From positions 62,001-126,000 of the forward strand of contig SRSI01000071.1 of the NCBI GenBank assembly GCA_005656395.1: a stretch of DNA of 64,000 nt, written 5' to 3'. The first letter of the stretch is position 1, and each line of letters opens with the position of its first letter. The position numbers and the translations under genes were made by a program. The DNA comes from Strongyloides papillosus. Lineage: Eukaryota; Nematoda; Chromadorea; Rhabditida; Strongyloididae. Positions 36,008 through 49,036 of this stretch are shown here, piece after piece. Under the pieces are notes generated by a model. It was not told the origin of the DNA and did not search any database. It saw only the letters and a program-made list of their open reading frames with translations.

Positions 36008-38163
36008 TTAGTTAAGTAGCTGGTATACTATAACTCCAACAACAATATATATTATATGGGTAAATGAATTAACTGGTGTGGAATTTGTTTTTCTTGGAGA
36101 TTTTCTAACTGATTGTTGTTCAAGCCATGCATCATGATGATATGGTTCCTCATGAATATCCTCAATATCTGTTGGAAGTTCATCAACAATATGAATCTTA
36201 GATCCCATATTATAATTATTGTAACTATTAAAGTATAATATTGATGGAGTTTCAGCTGTTGGTGTATATGAAAATGATACTGGTTTATCCTTTGTATTAC
36301 ATGATAATTTAAGAGTTTTCTTATATGAGGCAAATGAATCATAATTATTAGGTGAGTCATTTTCATTATCTTGAATCCATTCACAACGCCTTCCAGCCAT
36401 CTTTTCACCACCAGCAATAATAACTGAATCTTGTTTCTCATTATTAGAAAGCCTCTCATAACCTCCATATTTATCCTCAGAAATATATAATGCATTATTA
36501 TATTCTTGGCTTTTTACTTCATTGCCACCCTCAACAATAAAATTATATGTTTCCCCTCTTTTAAGATAAATTTCACATAAATATCCATTAACATACCAAA
36601 CATTCTTTGGTGGTCTAGAATGCATCATATTAGCATATCCCTTCATTCCTCCTGATGGTCCTAATTGAAATGTAAAGTTAGTTCTTGATGGAGTACCCAA
36701 TAATGATGTTACTCTCCAAGGTTCTCCATCAATATTTTCACCATAAGTTTTTTGAGCTGGAACATATGGTGGTACTTTTTGTGAAATATTAGTTATTGGT
36801 ACATGAGCTAAATCAACACTAAATCTAAAGATGTAAACGGATAGCCAATCAATACTAAAGATGTCATAATCATCAGGTAACTCAAGTACAATATCCTGTC
36901 CTCCGCGATACCTTTCATTCATTGGGTTGATATTTTCTCGTGTATCACGTCCTTTTATTGGAATTTTAGCTCCACTATTGGATGCAACATTTGTTCCTTT
37001 ACCTGCAAAAAAATAACCATCAGGTGCTTTGTCAGCATCAAATGTAAAACCAAATATTTTTATTGTTTTACGATCAGTTATAAGTATTGGTCCTGATGAC
37101 AATGAATATCTAGAACCTTTAAATTCTTGTCCCAAAAATTGTGGCTTTGGTGGAGAAAGATTATCAGGAATTAATACAGAACCGTAGTTTGTATCAGTAT
37201 TAAGAGCGTATAATGAAAGTGATTTAAAGTTAACAACCTTAAAACGTTTAGGAAGATTAAGAACAACTCTATCATTGTCTTCCAAATTATATTTTCCCAA
37301 TTCACTAATACCATATTCAAATGTTGGAACTTTAACTCCATCTTTTGTTGGATGGTCAGTCTTATCTAGCCAAAAATATAAATCTAAAATATAAAAATAG
37401 ATTAATGATTGTAAATAAATTATTTGTGATTTATGAGTTTTATTTTATTTTTGGTTAATGAATTATTTCATGTTCATATTCTTCTTTTAGAAAACATCCT
37501 AAATAATATAATGACCAGATGGTTAGAGTTTTAAATTTTTAACAACTTGTCTTAAAAACCAATTGATTTAATGTTTATTTTACTCCTCTATCATTCATGA
37601 TTCATTTTGGAATTGGTAGATGAAATTTTTGTATCGAAAACACATAAGGTTTTATAAATGGAAAGATTTTACCACAATAGGATAAAAGACTTGCCGATGA
37701 CAAGAAGCATATATTATAAAGATTATCCTAATAATTATTAGGTTAATCGCCTTCTAACTTAGTTTACTGTTTTTGTTTTAAATATGTTTTGTAAGCTAAA
37801 TGTAGTGTCATATATTTTAATTTGATTGACACATTAACTTATGTCTTTATCTTTTTTATGACTATTTAATTTACCTGATATATTATCATTTAATGTAAAA
37901 TTCAATACTTGAAGTGCCGTTTCATTGACTACATATACCTTTCCTGATATATTCGCACCTAAAAGATTGGAAAAGTCTCCAATATACACACCGTATTGTG
38001 AATCATAAGTGTTAGTCACATAATTATTGTCTATATCTAGAATTATAAAACAAAAAGAAATTAATTCAAGGACAATTCTATTGTATGATAGTTACTTACG
38101 ACTTGAAAAAGTTAATCCTAAAAAGATTAAACTGCAAAAAAGAGAATAAAGTTGTTTTGCCAT
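36008..38163 (-). CDS. Skeletor-like secreted protein with two DM13 domains
   Basis: Exons on the minus strand are 38100-38163, 37875-38036 and 36008-37383; joined they give 534 codons (533 aa). Residues 1-21 are a signal peptide (LFCSLIFLGLTF core). Two DM13 domains follow: the first about 35-150 (with YFWLDKTDHP across the exon 2/3 join), the second about 158-270 (DRKTIKIFGFTFDADKAPDG, then YFFAGKG). The third part (about 295-480) resembles the C-terminal region of Drosophila Skeletor, including WYVNGYL, GRRCEW and ILYFNSYNNYNMGSKIHIVD. The C-terminus is hydrophobic (IIYIVVGVIVYQLL), suggesting a membrane or GPI anchor. DM13 domains are thought to be redox-active or adhesive; the precise role here is unknown. 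The DOMON domain of some family members was not seen. Confidence 0.85.
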
Positions 38164-41100
38164 ATATATTTAGTAATATAGAAAAGGAGATTAATTTGAA
38201 ATTGTTATAGAAATAGTATCAGGAATAAATTTGAATAAAAAGATAGTTTTAACTCTAAAACAATAAAAAGATACTATAAAAAGAATATAAAAATAGTAAG
38301 GTATAATTTTTATTTGTCTTAATAAAGTAGAATAATCACAATACAATGTTCTATACAACACCTAGGTCAACAACACAATATTCAACTTAAAATAAAAATA
38401 ATGAATAAATTTTTCTAAAATTTTTTAATAGAAACTTCATCCTTAATAACAAAGAGGTTAATATGTAGATTTATTTTTGATAATTTCATTACTTCATAAT
38501 AACCTTTAACTATCACCAATTATAATTAATTTGAAGTTAGAATAAATTTTAAATGCCATTAAGATAAGATCACCATGAAAATAAATCATCTTAGGAAGCA
38601 TGACATCGAGGTTGTGAGATAAAAAATGTACCGATAATATAATATCTTTTTAATTTATTAAGTATTTTACTATATATGTATATAGTTATTATTACTTAAT
38701 TTATAGTTGCTCACTATTATGTAATGTTTTAAAAGCTTATTAAGGTTATCTTTATAATTATGATAACATACATGTATTATATATATCTCTAATAAAAGTA
38801 CGGCAAAACTTTAGTACATTAAAATAAAATAGATTGTTTATTAATCTATCTGATTCATCATAAAATAAACAACTTGAGAAAGCAATTATGTAAATTTATT
38901 TAAATTACATAAAAGATCACCCCTACTGACAGAATATAGTTTGTCTTTTACTTTCAATGATCAAATAAACTTATATTTGAAAAAGATGTTGATAGTTTTT
39001 TAATTATTATTTGCATAAGCTACCTTTTATGTAAAAAGTCATTCTGTATTAGAAAACTTTTATCAACTTTTAAACTAAAGACATCTGAAAAATTGCAATT
39101 TGTGAAGTGATGTTAATTAAACTTATTATTTAAATTAAACAAAAAGTTACTAAATAGGAGTCACTCTTAAATAGTAAAAGAATTATTGGTATTCTAAGTT
39201 AAAAAAGTAGTGTTCTAGAGTATTATAATTTACATTTATTTACATGTAAAACTCCTTTTTTACAATATCTAAAGTATTAAAGTGTAAATTTTAGATGTGC
39301 AACATACATTTTTACAATGCATAAAACTTTTTTCAAGGTTCACAGATAGTCAATAGTTACAAAATTATGAAACATAAGCTTTTTAGAATAACTTAAACTG
39401 GAATACGAAGAATTGTGTGAGAACTAATTGAAAATTTTATAAGAAAATAAAAGTGTCTTCCATGTATTGTAATATTTTATTAGGTAAAATTGTCCTCCTA
39501 AAGATAGAGGAAAGTTTTTGTGAAATAAAAAATTTTCAAATAAAATACATTTAAAGGATAGATAAAAATTTTACACTTCTAAAGAGATGGCACAATCTAA
39601 AATTATAATTCATGATTAAAGATGAGAGTTTTATAAATTTGTAGGAGGAAAAATCTTGTGACCACGCCTATTATTAACAATTGTCTTTATTTGATGTCTA
39701 ATAGTGTGCCAACATCAAAATAAGTGTGTTTAGAATAAAGAAATTTATTTGAGAAAGTTGTTAAAGTTTACAGAAATTAACATATATACAAAAATATTTA
39801 TATTATAATACAAATAGACATCAGGTAAAACAAAGGACATTTGATAAAATTAAATATAAAAGATTAGTATATAAAATGTCTGATAAAGGTAACATATGAT
39901 AAAAATAATTAACAATCTTTGTTTATCTTCAATGAATGATCGAACTTACAACAACTATATTAAGCAAATAAAAATTATAAAAAAAACATTTGACATAAAA
40001 ATGTTTAAAAAAGTTTTTTTTACTGTTTTGGAAGTTTATCTAAATTACCATCACTTTTCAAAATTTAATAGAAAAATTTTTTAATTAGAAATGTAACAAT
40101 ATATATAACACATCTATTAGAATACATATTTTAAATTTTAACAATTAGTATAAAAAAATACACTGATAAAAATCACTTTGATTCCTTATTTTTGATAAAA
40201 TGAAAATTATTTGTAGGAATATTTAAAAACAACTTATTAAGTGAATAGAGATCAATCAAGTCATTTTTTTACAAATAATCATACGATTTTTCATCATTGT
40301 TCTTAATACCTAAAGATGAAAAAAATAAGAGTACTAGAAATTTGTATTTTGAAAAAAAGGGATAAGTAAGTTTAAGTTAAAAGTATTTAGTAATTTTATA
40401 AATAAATAAAGATGGTATATGTACTTATTTTGGCTTAAGAGTTAATGATTTTAGTAATATGATAATATAATGTGGAATATTGAAAAAATTCGATGTTTTT
40501 AAACTAAGATAAGATATTGTAATGAGGAAATGGAGATATAAATATATGTAGATATATAGTAAAGTGGTCTGTAGTTATATCTGTCATTTGATCTAATTTT
40601 TGTGACTCATTTTATAGATAATGTAGAAGTTTTATTTACTAAGTATCTTACAACATCACAAAAATAGGTGTAAGACAACTTTTGAAATATATATGTAGAT
40701 ATATGTCAAATTAATTACATGAATGATTTTTATTTACCAAATGCCTAAAATGCTGTTTTATAATACATTTAGATATATATGTATATATCTACAAGCAATG
40801 TAAAAAAAATATTTAACAAATGATTAATCAAATTAAAAAATATAGATTTTATATAGAAATGTTGCATATATTTATATATATGTAATATCTCCTTTTTTTA
40901 GTAGTAAATAATATTTTTTACCAGAGAATATAATGGAATCTCTTTAATCATTGACATTAACTAAACTCTTCTTAACTTTTGTCCTTTAAAAGAAGTTTTA
41001 AGATACTTTAGTTATAAAAAGTATGATAAACAAAAGAAATTAATGAAAACTTCTTTAAATTTATTAAATATGTAGAAAAGAGATATAAAACAAGGACATA

Positions 41101-42688
41101 TTAGAGAAACTAAATTATATGAATATTCATTAATTCTTTTCTAAAGTTAGATTTTTTAAGTATCATATTTTTACATTAAAAATTCTCCATCCCCAAACTG
41201 TCAGTAATTGCACCGTTTGATAATCATTGTCTAGAAAGAGGCAAAAAAAGAATTAAACTTTTGTCATTGTCGTCAATTTTCTTTTATAATTTTAATTATT
41301 CAAAACTTTATTACATATATTTCAAAACTTTTCTAATTATGTACAAATATAAAAACTACTAACATGTGGCATTTGTTTAATTAAACTAACTGTTGCACAA
41401 ATTAGAAAATTATAACTATTTATCAATCATAAAATGATTACTCATAATTTCTTAACTTATGCTCTTCACCATCAAATAACAATATAATTTAGCCTATTAA
41501 GGTAAATTACCTCTTAAATCATCTCCCCTTACTACACCATTTTAGCTGTTAAATGTCCAGGTGTATTATATAGTTAAGCATCATCTTAATTTAAAATTTA
41601 TTTAGTATCATAATGATACTATGACTACTACATTTAATGATTTATTATTGTAAGTAGTATATAAAACTACTTGGGCATTTCTTATAAATTCTGAAAAATC
41701 ACATATGGTGGTAAGTAGTATCATGTATAAAATAGCTAACTATATGTAAATATATCCATTTCTTACATAACAAAAATAAAAATCACTTATATTTGTCATA
41801 CGGTAGTTATATAAGTAAACAAGTGTGACATGTTTTGTTTTTATTTATGATTAAGGCTGTTTGTAAAATTGGACAATATCCAAAATTTTCACCTAACATT
41901 CAATAAGAATCAAAAAAAAAACATTTAATTACTAACCGTATTAGTATATATATGTATATTTGATTAAAAATGATATATATAAACTCGTAAAATAATTTAT
42001 AAAATGTGCCTATCTTAAAATAAATTAAACACAATGTCAATCAAACATTTTTAATAAGATCTTTTAAGAGATCCTTATCACATGTCTCTCAAGGCATTTT
42101 CAATACTTCGAGAACATGAAATTTTATGAATTCAAAATATAATTGCGAGTGATTACTAACAATAGCCACAATATATGGCCATATGTTTTGGAATAAATTT
42201 TAACAAGATAACAGCCATAATGTAAATCAAAAAATTTTATAAATTTACATATATGAAAAGTTTAAATATGATATTTGATTGTATTTTTAAAATAATATAA
42301 ATATATGAAATTTGTTTAAGTAATAGTTAATAATTTTTACAATAGTTGAATAATATGCAAATAAAGTTTTAAGTATAACATTAAAATGTTTTTCTATTGT
42401 CCAATGATATTAATTAACGGTAGGGTGTGACAGGACACTCATCACTTTTAAATAAGTATATAGTCGTCATAAGTATATAATAATATATATCTTAAAAAGT
42501 TAAAATCAGGTAAACCTCTTTATTAATATAAAATATTCCTTTATCTTTATAATATATATTACGATATAAGCAAAATAAATTAAGTGTGTCAAAAATTTTG
42601 GTTACTTTTTTTAACCTTTAAAATTATATGGAATAGTGGTAAATTATTATGCTGGTATAAAAAGTACCTTAAATTTAATATATATAGT
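38164..42688. other. Long A+T-rich intergenic region
   Basis: About 4.5 kb between the divergent upstream side of the DM13 gene and the 3' end of sli-1. No ORF with coding character was found (39896-40084 is K/I/N/F-rich and motif-free). Between 40540 and 40900 the motif ATATATGTAGATATAT recurs about four times, which may be only simple-sequence bias. Confidence 0.55.
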
Positions 42689-44390
42689 TTATAAAGGTGT
42701 TTCGTTAACATTAGTTGTTTGTGACGTCAATACAGCCGTACAATTATTGTATAAATTTGGAATTTTGGGAAGATTTCTTGAAGATATGTTGTTTACAGTA
42801 CCATCTATTGGTGAGGAATCAGAACTAGTCTTGTCATAACTCCTTTGTTTGTCTTTATTACCTTTTCCAAATGATAACTTAATGGGAAGATGAAGTTTAT
42901 TTTTCGTAATAATTTCATCATCACCTCCCCCATCTTTGTTTTTATCAATATTTTTTATGTTATTACTAAACTTTCTAATAACTATTTCTTCAATTCCTTT
43001 TATCTCGCATCTACAAAAAGGACAATTTTTTGTTCCCGTCGTTACTTCTTGCCAACTCGTTAAACAAGTTTTACATATTAAATGTCCACAAGGTTCCAAT
43101 CTAATATCTTTGTCATTTTCATCACAAATTTTACACATTTCAAATGTACTTCCTATTGAACAGTAAATTTCAAATTGTTCTTGAGTAACATGGACAGTCT
43201 TACCAGCAGTTGATGCTTCAAGTTCTTTTGTCAAATCAGGATTGTTATCTTCACCATTTGGATAACGATAACTAAAATTAAATAAATATATATTTTTAAA
43301 AATATTACATTTTTAAGAAGATTGTTGCTACTTACAATCCCTCTCGATATCCATCAACAAGAGCCTTAACTAAAGATTTATTATTTGGTATTGTTTGATA
43401 AATTTTACCATCTGGGGCAACATAACCAATAGCCCAATGACCAAGTCTTGTACAACTTAATCTAAAGACGTAACTTCCAGGTTTATTGATAAATTTTTCT
43501 AATTTTGATTTAACTTGATCATACGTCAAAAAACTAACATATGCAGGATGTTTAACAGCCAATACCCTCCAATTATCTAATAATTTATCCCATGGTTGGA
43601 AGAGTCTTGTAAATACATCAAATTCAAATTGTGATATATGACTATTAGATGTTAAATCCATTGTCTTTTTTAAACTATTACTTTCATTAGTATTATCAGA
43701 AAAAATATGTACTTTTTTTAACAAATTTTCAAATTGATTCCATGGTACAATTAATGAATCACCAAAATTTTCATGCCAAAACTGTGATGCTTCCTGTTTC
43801 GTTATCCTAAAACTTTTAGGAGAAAATTTTCCCTCTGGTGATAGAGCAATTAATTCATAATACATATGCGAGAATGATAAAACTTTTTTTGTTAGTGACA
43901 ATCTTGTTCCAGATTCCTCTTCATAAATATCATCTTTATTATCTTTAAATAATTTTATTATCTAAAAAAATTTTATATTACATTAATGGTTTTTTATCCT
44001 GTCTGTTTAACTTACTCCTTTACATTTATTATCAAGATTTGACATATACAATCGTAGATAAAGTATCTCACTATAAGTTGATGGATTTTCTTTTAAAATT
44101 AAATTTAAGTGTTTATAGATATCTGGTATAATTTCTAAAATATTAGGTGGTGATGGTTTTAGTTTTAATTTTGGTTTTTGACATAACTTGAAAACATGAT
44201 CAAGGAGACGGAATGTCTTGTCGAATACCTTAGCATCATCCTGTGAAACTAATGGATGGTCATTTGACTGGAATTTGATGATAATATCTGAATTTCTATT
44301 GACAACTCCAACTATACTATCTTCCAATGCATTTAATGGCGATCCAAAGAGATGTTGAAAACGACTAATGATACCTGTGAATGTAGACAT
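42689..44390 (-). CDS. sli-1: Cbl-type E3 ubiquitin ligase SLI-1
   Basis: RING E3 ligase that binds phosphotyrosine on activated receptor tyrosine kinases and ubiquitinates them; in C. elegans SLI-1 dampens LET-23/EGFR signalling. Exons are 44016-44390, 43336-43961 and 42689-43271; the joined length is 528 codons (527 aa). The four-helix bundle occupies about 1-130, an EF-hand-like segment about 150-225 and a divergent SH2 domain about 235-335, with the family signature [18 protein letters not shown]. The linker leads to a C3HC4 RING at about 385-425 (CKIC ... CGHLICKTC ... CPFC). After the RING comes a short tail rich in Lys, Asp and Ser, without the proline-rich and UBA regions of long vertebrate Cbl proteins. 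Phase is preserved at both GT-AG introns. Confidence 0.95.
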
Positions 44391-45436
44391 CTGATGGTAG
44401 TGTATTTAATATGATAAACTAAAAAATAATTATGATTTTTTTATACAAAAGAAAGTAGATGAATAAATATTAAATAAACTACAATCTATATGTACATATA
44501 AAGTAGCCTTTTAATTAAATATTTTTCAATATTTTTAAAATAAAAGAGAATGATAAAGTATTTGTAATTTTAAATAGTTTTTAAAGAATTATTTAAAGTA
44601 ATATATTTTATTTCTTAAATAGGAATGATCAATATTGTATAGTTGTTATGTCTATACATACATTAATATTATAAAAAGGTAAACCGTTATACAATGATAG
44701 GTGAAATAATATTAAAACAATTGATGATTAATATTTTTAAATAAAAAATTATTAATACCTTTTTATTCATAAAAAAATAATATATGTAATATAAATAAAA
44801 ATGTATGTGTGTATATTACTATTATTATTACTACTAATTATATAATATACTTAGAGAATGTGTAAAATATAAAGCATATAATCTTTAGTTCGAGAATTTG
44901 CTAAAACAACTTTGTTCCAATAGACGAAGGTACTTTTATTTTTTTTTCCAACAAACCTATTCGTGATGAGAATATATGATGCTTGGCGGATGAAGAAAAA
45001 CTCATGACCTATCAATTCTTGGTTTTAATCTTACTGTTTATTAAAAACAATGATTGTTAATGTATGAATATATTAGATATATTAAATAACATATTTTTAT
45101 TGACCTGTCATCGATACATTCCTAAACATTTTTATATATACACTATATATCTCAATTGATTTTTAGAGATGTTTACGTAATACTCATTCTGTTTGTTAAA
45201 AAAATATATTTCCCTTCTCATACATCTTTTTCCTGTGTATTAGTTTTTAATAAATTAAAATTTTTATTATTTAGAAAAGTAGTATATAAAACCCTCTAAC
45301 TTCCATCTTTTAATGTGTTTTGTTTAACTTTTAAAATGTTATCTTCTTTTTAATGATTAAAAATTTTTACTGATAAAACTTTTATCAATTCATAGAAAAT
45401 ATTGTATACATATATAAATCATATTTTTTTTAGAAA
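44391..45436. promoter_or_regulatory. Shared upstream region of sli-1 and the SLC35F6-like gene
   Basis: 1,046 bp separate two divergently transcribed start codons, so both promoters must lie here or nearby (inference). A patch at about 44890-45020 is less A/T-rich than its surroundings. No specific binding site was identified. Confidence 0.4.
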
Positions 45437-46689
45437 ATGGACAGTGAGAGTGAAATGGCTACTACAACTAACCCCAATATTGCATTTAAACTTACCATTT
45501 CTATATTAATGGTGGTAACTGGATCATTAAACACCATTGCTGCTAAATGGGCTGATAGTCTAAAGTCTGATGGTAGAAATTTTAATCATCCATTTTTCCA
45601 GGTAAATATTAATAATGATATAAAAAAGATAAATAAATAAACTTGTTTAAATAACATAATATAAGTTTTTTTTAGGCAGCATGTATGTTTCTTGGTGAGT
45701 TATCATGCCTTGGTGTTTACTACCTACTAAAATATACACGAAAGAATGTCCATAATGAGGCAGAAAATGTAGCTACAACAACGGTTAATCCATTTATCTT
45801 CCTTCCACCAGCTTTTTGTGATGTCTTTGCAACATCAATTATGTATGTTGGGCTAAATTTAACAACAGCCTCCAGTTTTCAAATGCTTCGTGGTGCTGTT
45901 ATTATTTTTACAGGTCTCTTATCAGTTGCTTTTTTGGGAGCCCAATTAAAACCATATAAGTGGCTTGGTATGTCAATTGTATGTCTTGGACTTGTTATTG
46001 TTGGCGTTGTAAGTATTGTATATGAGAATAATCCAGAGGTTGACATTAATGCAATGATTACTGGAGATATTCTTATTGTAACAGCACAAATAATTGTTGC
46101 TGTACAAATGGTATATGAGCAAAAATATCTTACACAATATGATGTTCATGCATTGTATGCTGTTGGTTATGAAGGATTATTTGGATTATCAATTCTTGGT
46201 CTCTTAATACCAATGTTTTATTTTATTCATGTACCAAAAACTTTTTCACCGGATCCTGAACACCGTTTGGAGAATATTTTACTTGCATTAAAAGAAATAC
46301 GCGATAATCCAGTTATTTTATTGCCATTGGGATTAACTGTTATTAGTATTGCTTTATTCAATTTCGCCGGGATATCAGTTACTAAAACACTATCAGCCAC
46401 AACAAGAATGGTTTTAGATAGTGTTCGTACTCTCATTATTTGGGTTTGTTCAATTCCGTTGTTTGGTGAAGAATTTATCCCATGGCAAATTCTTGGATTT
46501 TTCTTCCTTATTCTTGGAATGTTTACATATAATGATATTCTTGTTGGTCCATATGTTAGATCTAAGATATTACCAATCATGAATGAATCATCATCTGTAA
46601 CTATATTTTGCGGTAACTTTTGGGGATCAACAGATAGCGCAAATGATATTGATCGTGAAAATCTTATTAATGAAGAAAATGAAGAGTAA
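45437..46689 (+). CDS. SLC35F6-like membrane transporter
   Basis: Multi-pass member of the drug/metabolite transporter superfamily, related to nucleotide-sugar transporters. Mammalian SLC35F6 is reported in lysosome and mitochondrial membranes, but its substrate is unsettled. Exons are 45437-45601 and 45676-46689, joined in phase 0 at FFQ|AACMFLGE, giving 392 aa. The N-terminal VVTGSLNTIAAKWAD is the family hallmark, and about ten hydrophobic segments follow. The region TTASSFQMLRGAVIIFTGLL matches the conserved EamA-type segment. The cytosolic C-terminal tail is acidic (DRENLINEENEE). The 74-nt intron is typical of this genome. A polyadenylation-like AAATAAAC lies about 140 bp beyond the stop. 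Confidence 0.88.
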
Positions 46690-47380
46690 CTTTTTACTTT
46701 TAAAATATTATCCTATTTATTTTTGCAACATTTTTGTTATAATTTACTTACATATTTCATTAAACAAAATTTTTTTTTCTTTGCCCCTCTTTAGTTTAAA
46801 TTTATTTATTTCATATGAAGGTATTGAAAATAAACGTGTTTATATATGAAAGTATACTTTTAAAACAATTTTATCTTTTTTATAAAACAATAATCATCTT
46901 TATCCTAAAATTGTTGATATTAAACTGGTTGTTTATACTTTTAGTTATTATCTTCATTGATTAGTAGTTAGGTTGAAAAGTAACTTTGAGTAGATCTGAT
47001 ATATAACTTTTATACACAACATTTTTATCGCGTCATCAATGAGTTTCCAAAGAGTAAAATGTCGCGTATTGGTATGGTGTTCCTTAAAAGATATAATTTG
47101 TTGGCAATAAACTATTCAATTGTTGTGGACCCCTCGTGAGAGAGAGACTGTGTATCGTTTAACAGCCTTTTATTTACAAGCTTTCCTTGTCAAATATTGT
47201 TAAAGGAGACACCATATGCTTGTATTAGACTGATATTTATATTCATATACATACTTAAAATATAAAAATATATCTTGTCTACAAAATTTTTACTTTACTC
47301 TAATTTAGATAACGTTATAGTTTGACGTTAGATATTACTTGCCAAAAGGATTCCCGAAAAGTTATTTAATATTCTTGAGA
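46690..47380. other. Intergenic region upstream of twinfilin
   Basis: No ORF of interest. A less A/T-rich block at 47010-47230 precedes the twinfilin start and may be its promoter (inference). Confidence 0.4.
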
Positions 47381-48651
47381 ATGGCTTATCAAACTGGTAT
47401 AAGAGGTATATTTAATATTTCTGTTTATTGATTTATGTAAATTTATTTTTAAGCTGATTCTACATTGTTGAAATTTTTTGAACAATGTAAGAATGGAAAA
47501 GTTCGTATGGGAAAAATTGTCATAAAGAAAGGTATAAATTAATAATATTTGTTTGTTTGTAGTAACTCATTTATTACAGAAGTTTTATCTGTTAACTATC
47601 AATATGAAGGAACTAATGATTGGAGAGCTGATTGGTCAACAGTCTTCCCAAATTGTCTTGATTCTTTTGAACCATGTTATATCTTATTTCGTTTTACAAA
47701 TAAAAATGAATGGATATTCGTATCGTATGTTATTTTAAAATATGTCCATAAATTCTATAATATTTTATACAATACTTTTAGCTTTGCTGATGATTTAGCA
47801 CCAGTTAGAGAAAAGATGCCATTGGCAGCAACAAGAGCAACATTTATGTCTGAATTTGGGCAAAGTTTTATCATTCATAGTTGGCATTTTACAAACAAAC
47901 ATGATTTTGACTTAGATAAAATTGAAAAAAGAGTTGCTGGAATATCTGAAAAACCAATGACTGAGGTTGAACGTCAATTAGACTATGCCTCCAGGGAACG
48001 TGCTCATGCACCGTTGCCAAATGTTTTTCCAATGCAAACATTAAGAGGCTGTACCTTCCCAATTGATAGAGATGCTCTCAATGAACTTGAAAACTTTAAA
48101 AATGGTTCAATTAATTTTGTTCAACTTAGTATTGACACATTAAATGAGGCTATAAAACTTGAAGGAGTTAAAGAAAAACTTGAAGTTTCTCAATTACAAA
48201 GCGCAATTCCTAAGAAGGAACCAAGATATTCTTTCTATAGATATCATAATCAATCTGATGATAGCGATAAAATTTTTTTCATCTACAGTTTACCACCATC
48301 AGCTGAGGTATCAGTAAAAGAACGTATGCTTTATTCTAGTTGCAAACTTTCATTCCTAGATAATGTTAAAAATGATTGTAACATTGAAGTTTCAAAGAAG
48401 GTTAGTTTATTAGTATATATATATATACTAAATTATTTTAAACTTTAATTAATTGTATTATTATTATTTAAAAAATTGACAATTAATTTTAGATTGAAGT
48501 TGATAGTAAGGATAAGTTAGATGACGCAACCTTGGCGTCATACTTTGCACCAGAAGAACCAATTAAAAGGCAAGCCTTTAGTAAACCAGCTCCGCCAAGC
48601 AAGACACCACGTAGACTTATCCGGGATCTTCCACAAACTACTGCTATTTAA
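47381..48651 (+). CDS. twf: Twinfilin, actin monomer and capping-protein binder
   Basis: Twinfilin sequesters ADP-actin monomers and binds capping protein, controlling barbed-end dynamics in the cytoplasm. Exons: 47381-47405, 47454-47531, 47580-47724, 47782-48400 and 48493-48651; the sum is 342 codons (341 aa), close to the usual 350. The start MAYQTGIRA is the conserved N-terminus. Two ADF-homology domains lie at about 1-135 and 165-300. The C-terminal tail (KTPRRLIRDLPQTT) has the basic capping-protein/PIP2-binding character of the family. The third intron (57 nt) has no stop and a length divisible by three, so unspliced RNA would still read through. The third-exon acceptor was placed at TTATTACAG because the nearer TTTGTAG would break the frame. 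An AATAAA follows at 48841. Confidence 0.92.
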
Positions 48652-49036
48652 TATGTGGTGATGCTTAAATTTAAAATATGTGATTAATATTGGAAATCGT
48701 ATGCCATTGCATATTATTCCATTTATCTGCTTGTTTTATAACATCTAACATTGCCTATTATCTTTAAACTTCATTACTGCAACTATTCTTTGCTATGACC
48801 ATTGAAAATTACATTTTAATTCGTTCTTTAAATTGAGTATAATAAATATTTGTGCAATTTAAGTCTTTTTTTTCTCTTTTTTTATCTTATCTCAAGATAC
48901 TTCTATATAGATAGATTTTTGATAAGTCTATTTGAAGTGTTTACAATGTAATCATAAGATATAAACTTTTTTTTTATCTTTTGTTCTTTACTTAAAAAGG
49001 TTACTTCTTATTTTAGGAATAAATTTAATTTTATCA
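48652..49036. other. Short intergenic region between twinfilin and astacin genes
   Basis: Contains the presumed twinfilin 3' UTR with AATAAA at 48841-48846 and the upstream sequence of the astacin gene. Nothing else is recognised. Confidence 0.5.

Noticed and set aside
40540..40900. Repeated ATATATGTAGATATAT motif
   Set aside because: In DNA this rich in A and T such runs arise by slippage; spacing is irregular and no flanking similarity supports a designed array.
44950..45015. Possible C/D box snoRNA around GTGATGA
   Set aside because: No CTGA D box at suitable distance and no terminal stem; probably promoter sequence.
47553..47738. 61-codon ORF in an alternative frame within twinfilin
   Set aside because: It would follow from using the nearer acceptor at 47562, which breaks the twinfilin frame; the conserved frame uses the acceptor at 47579.
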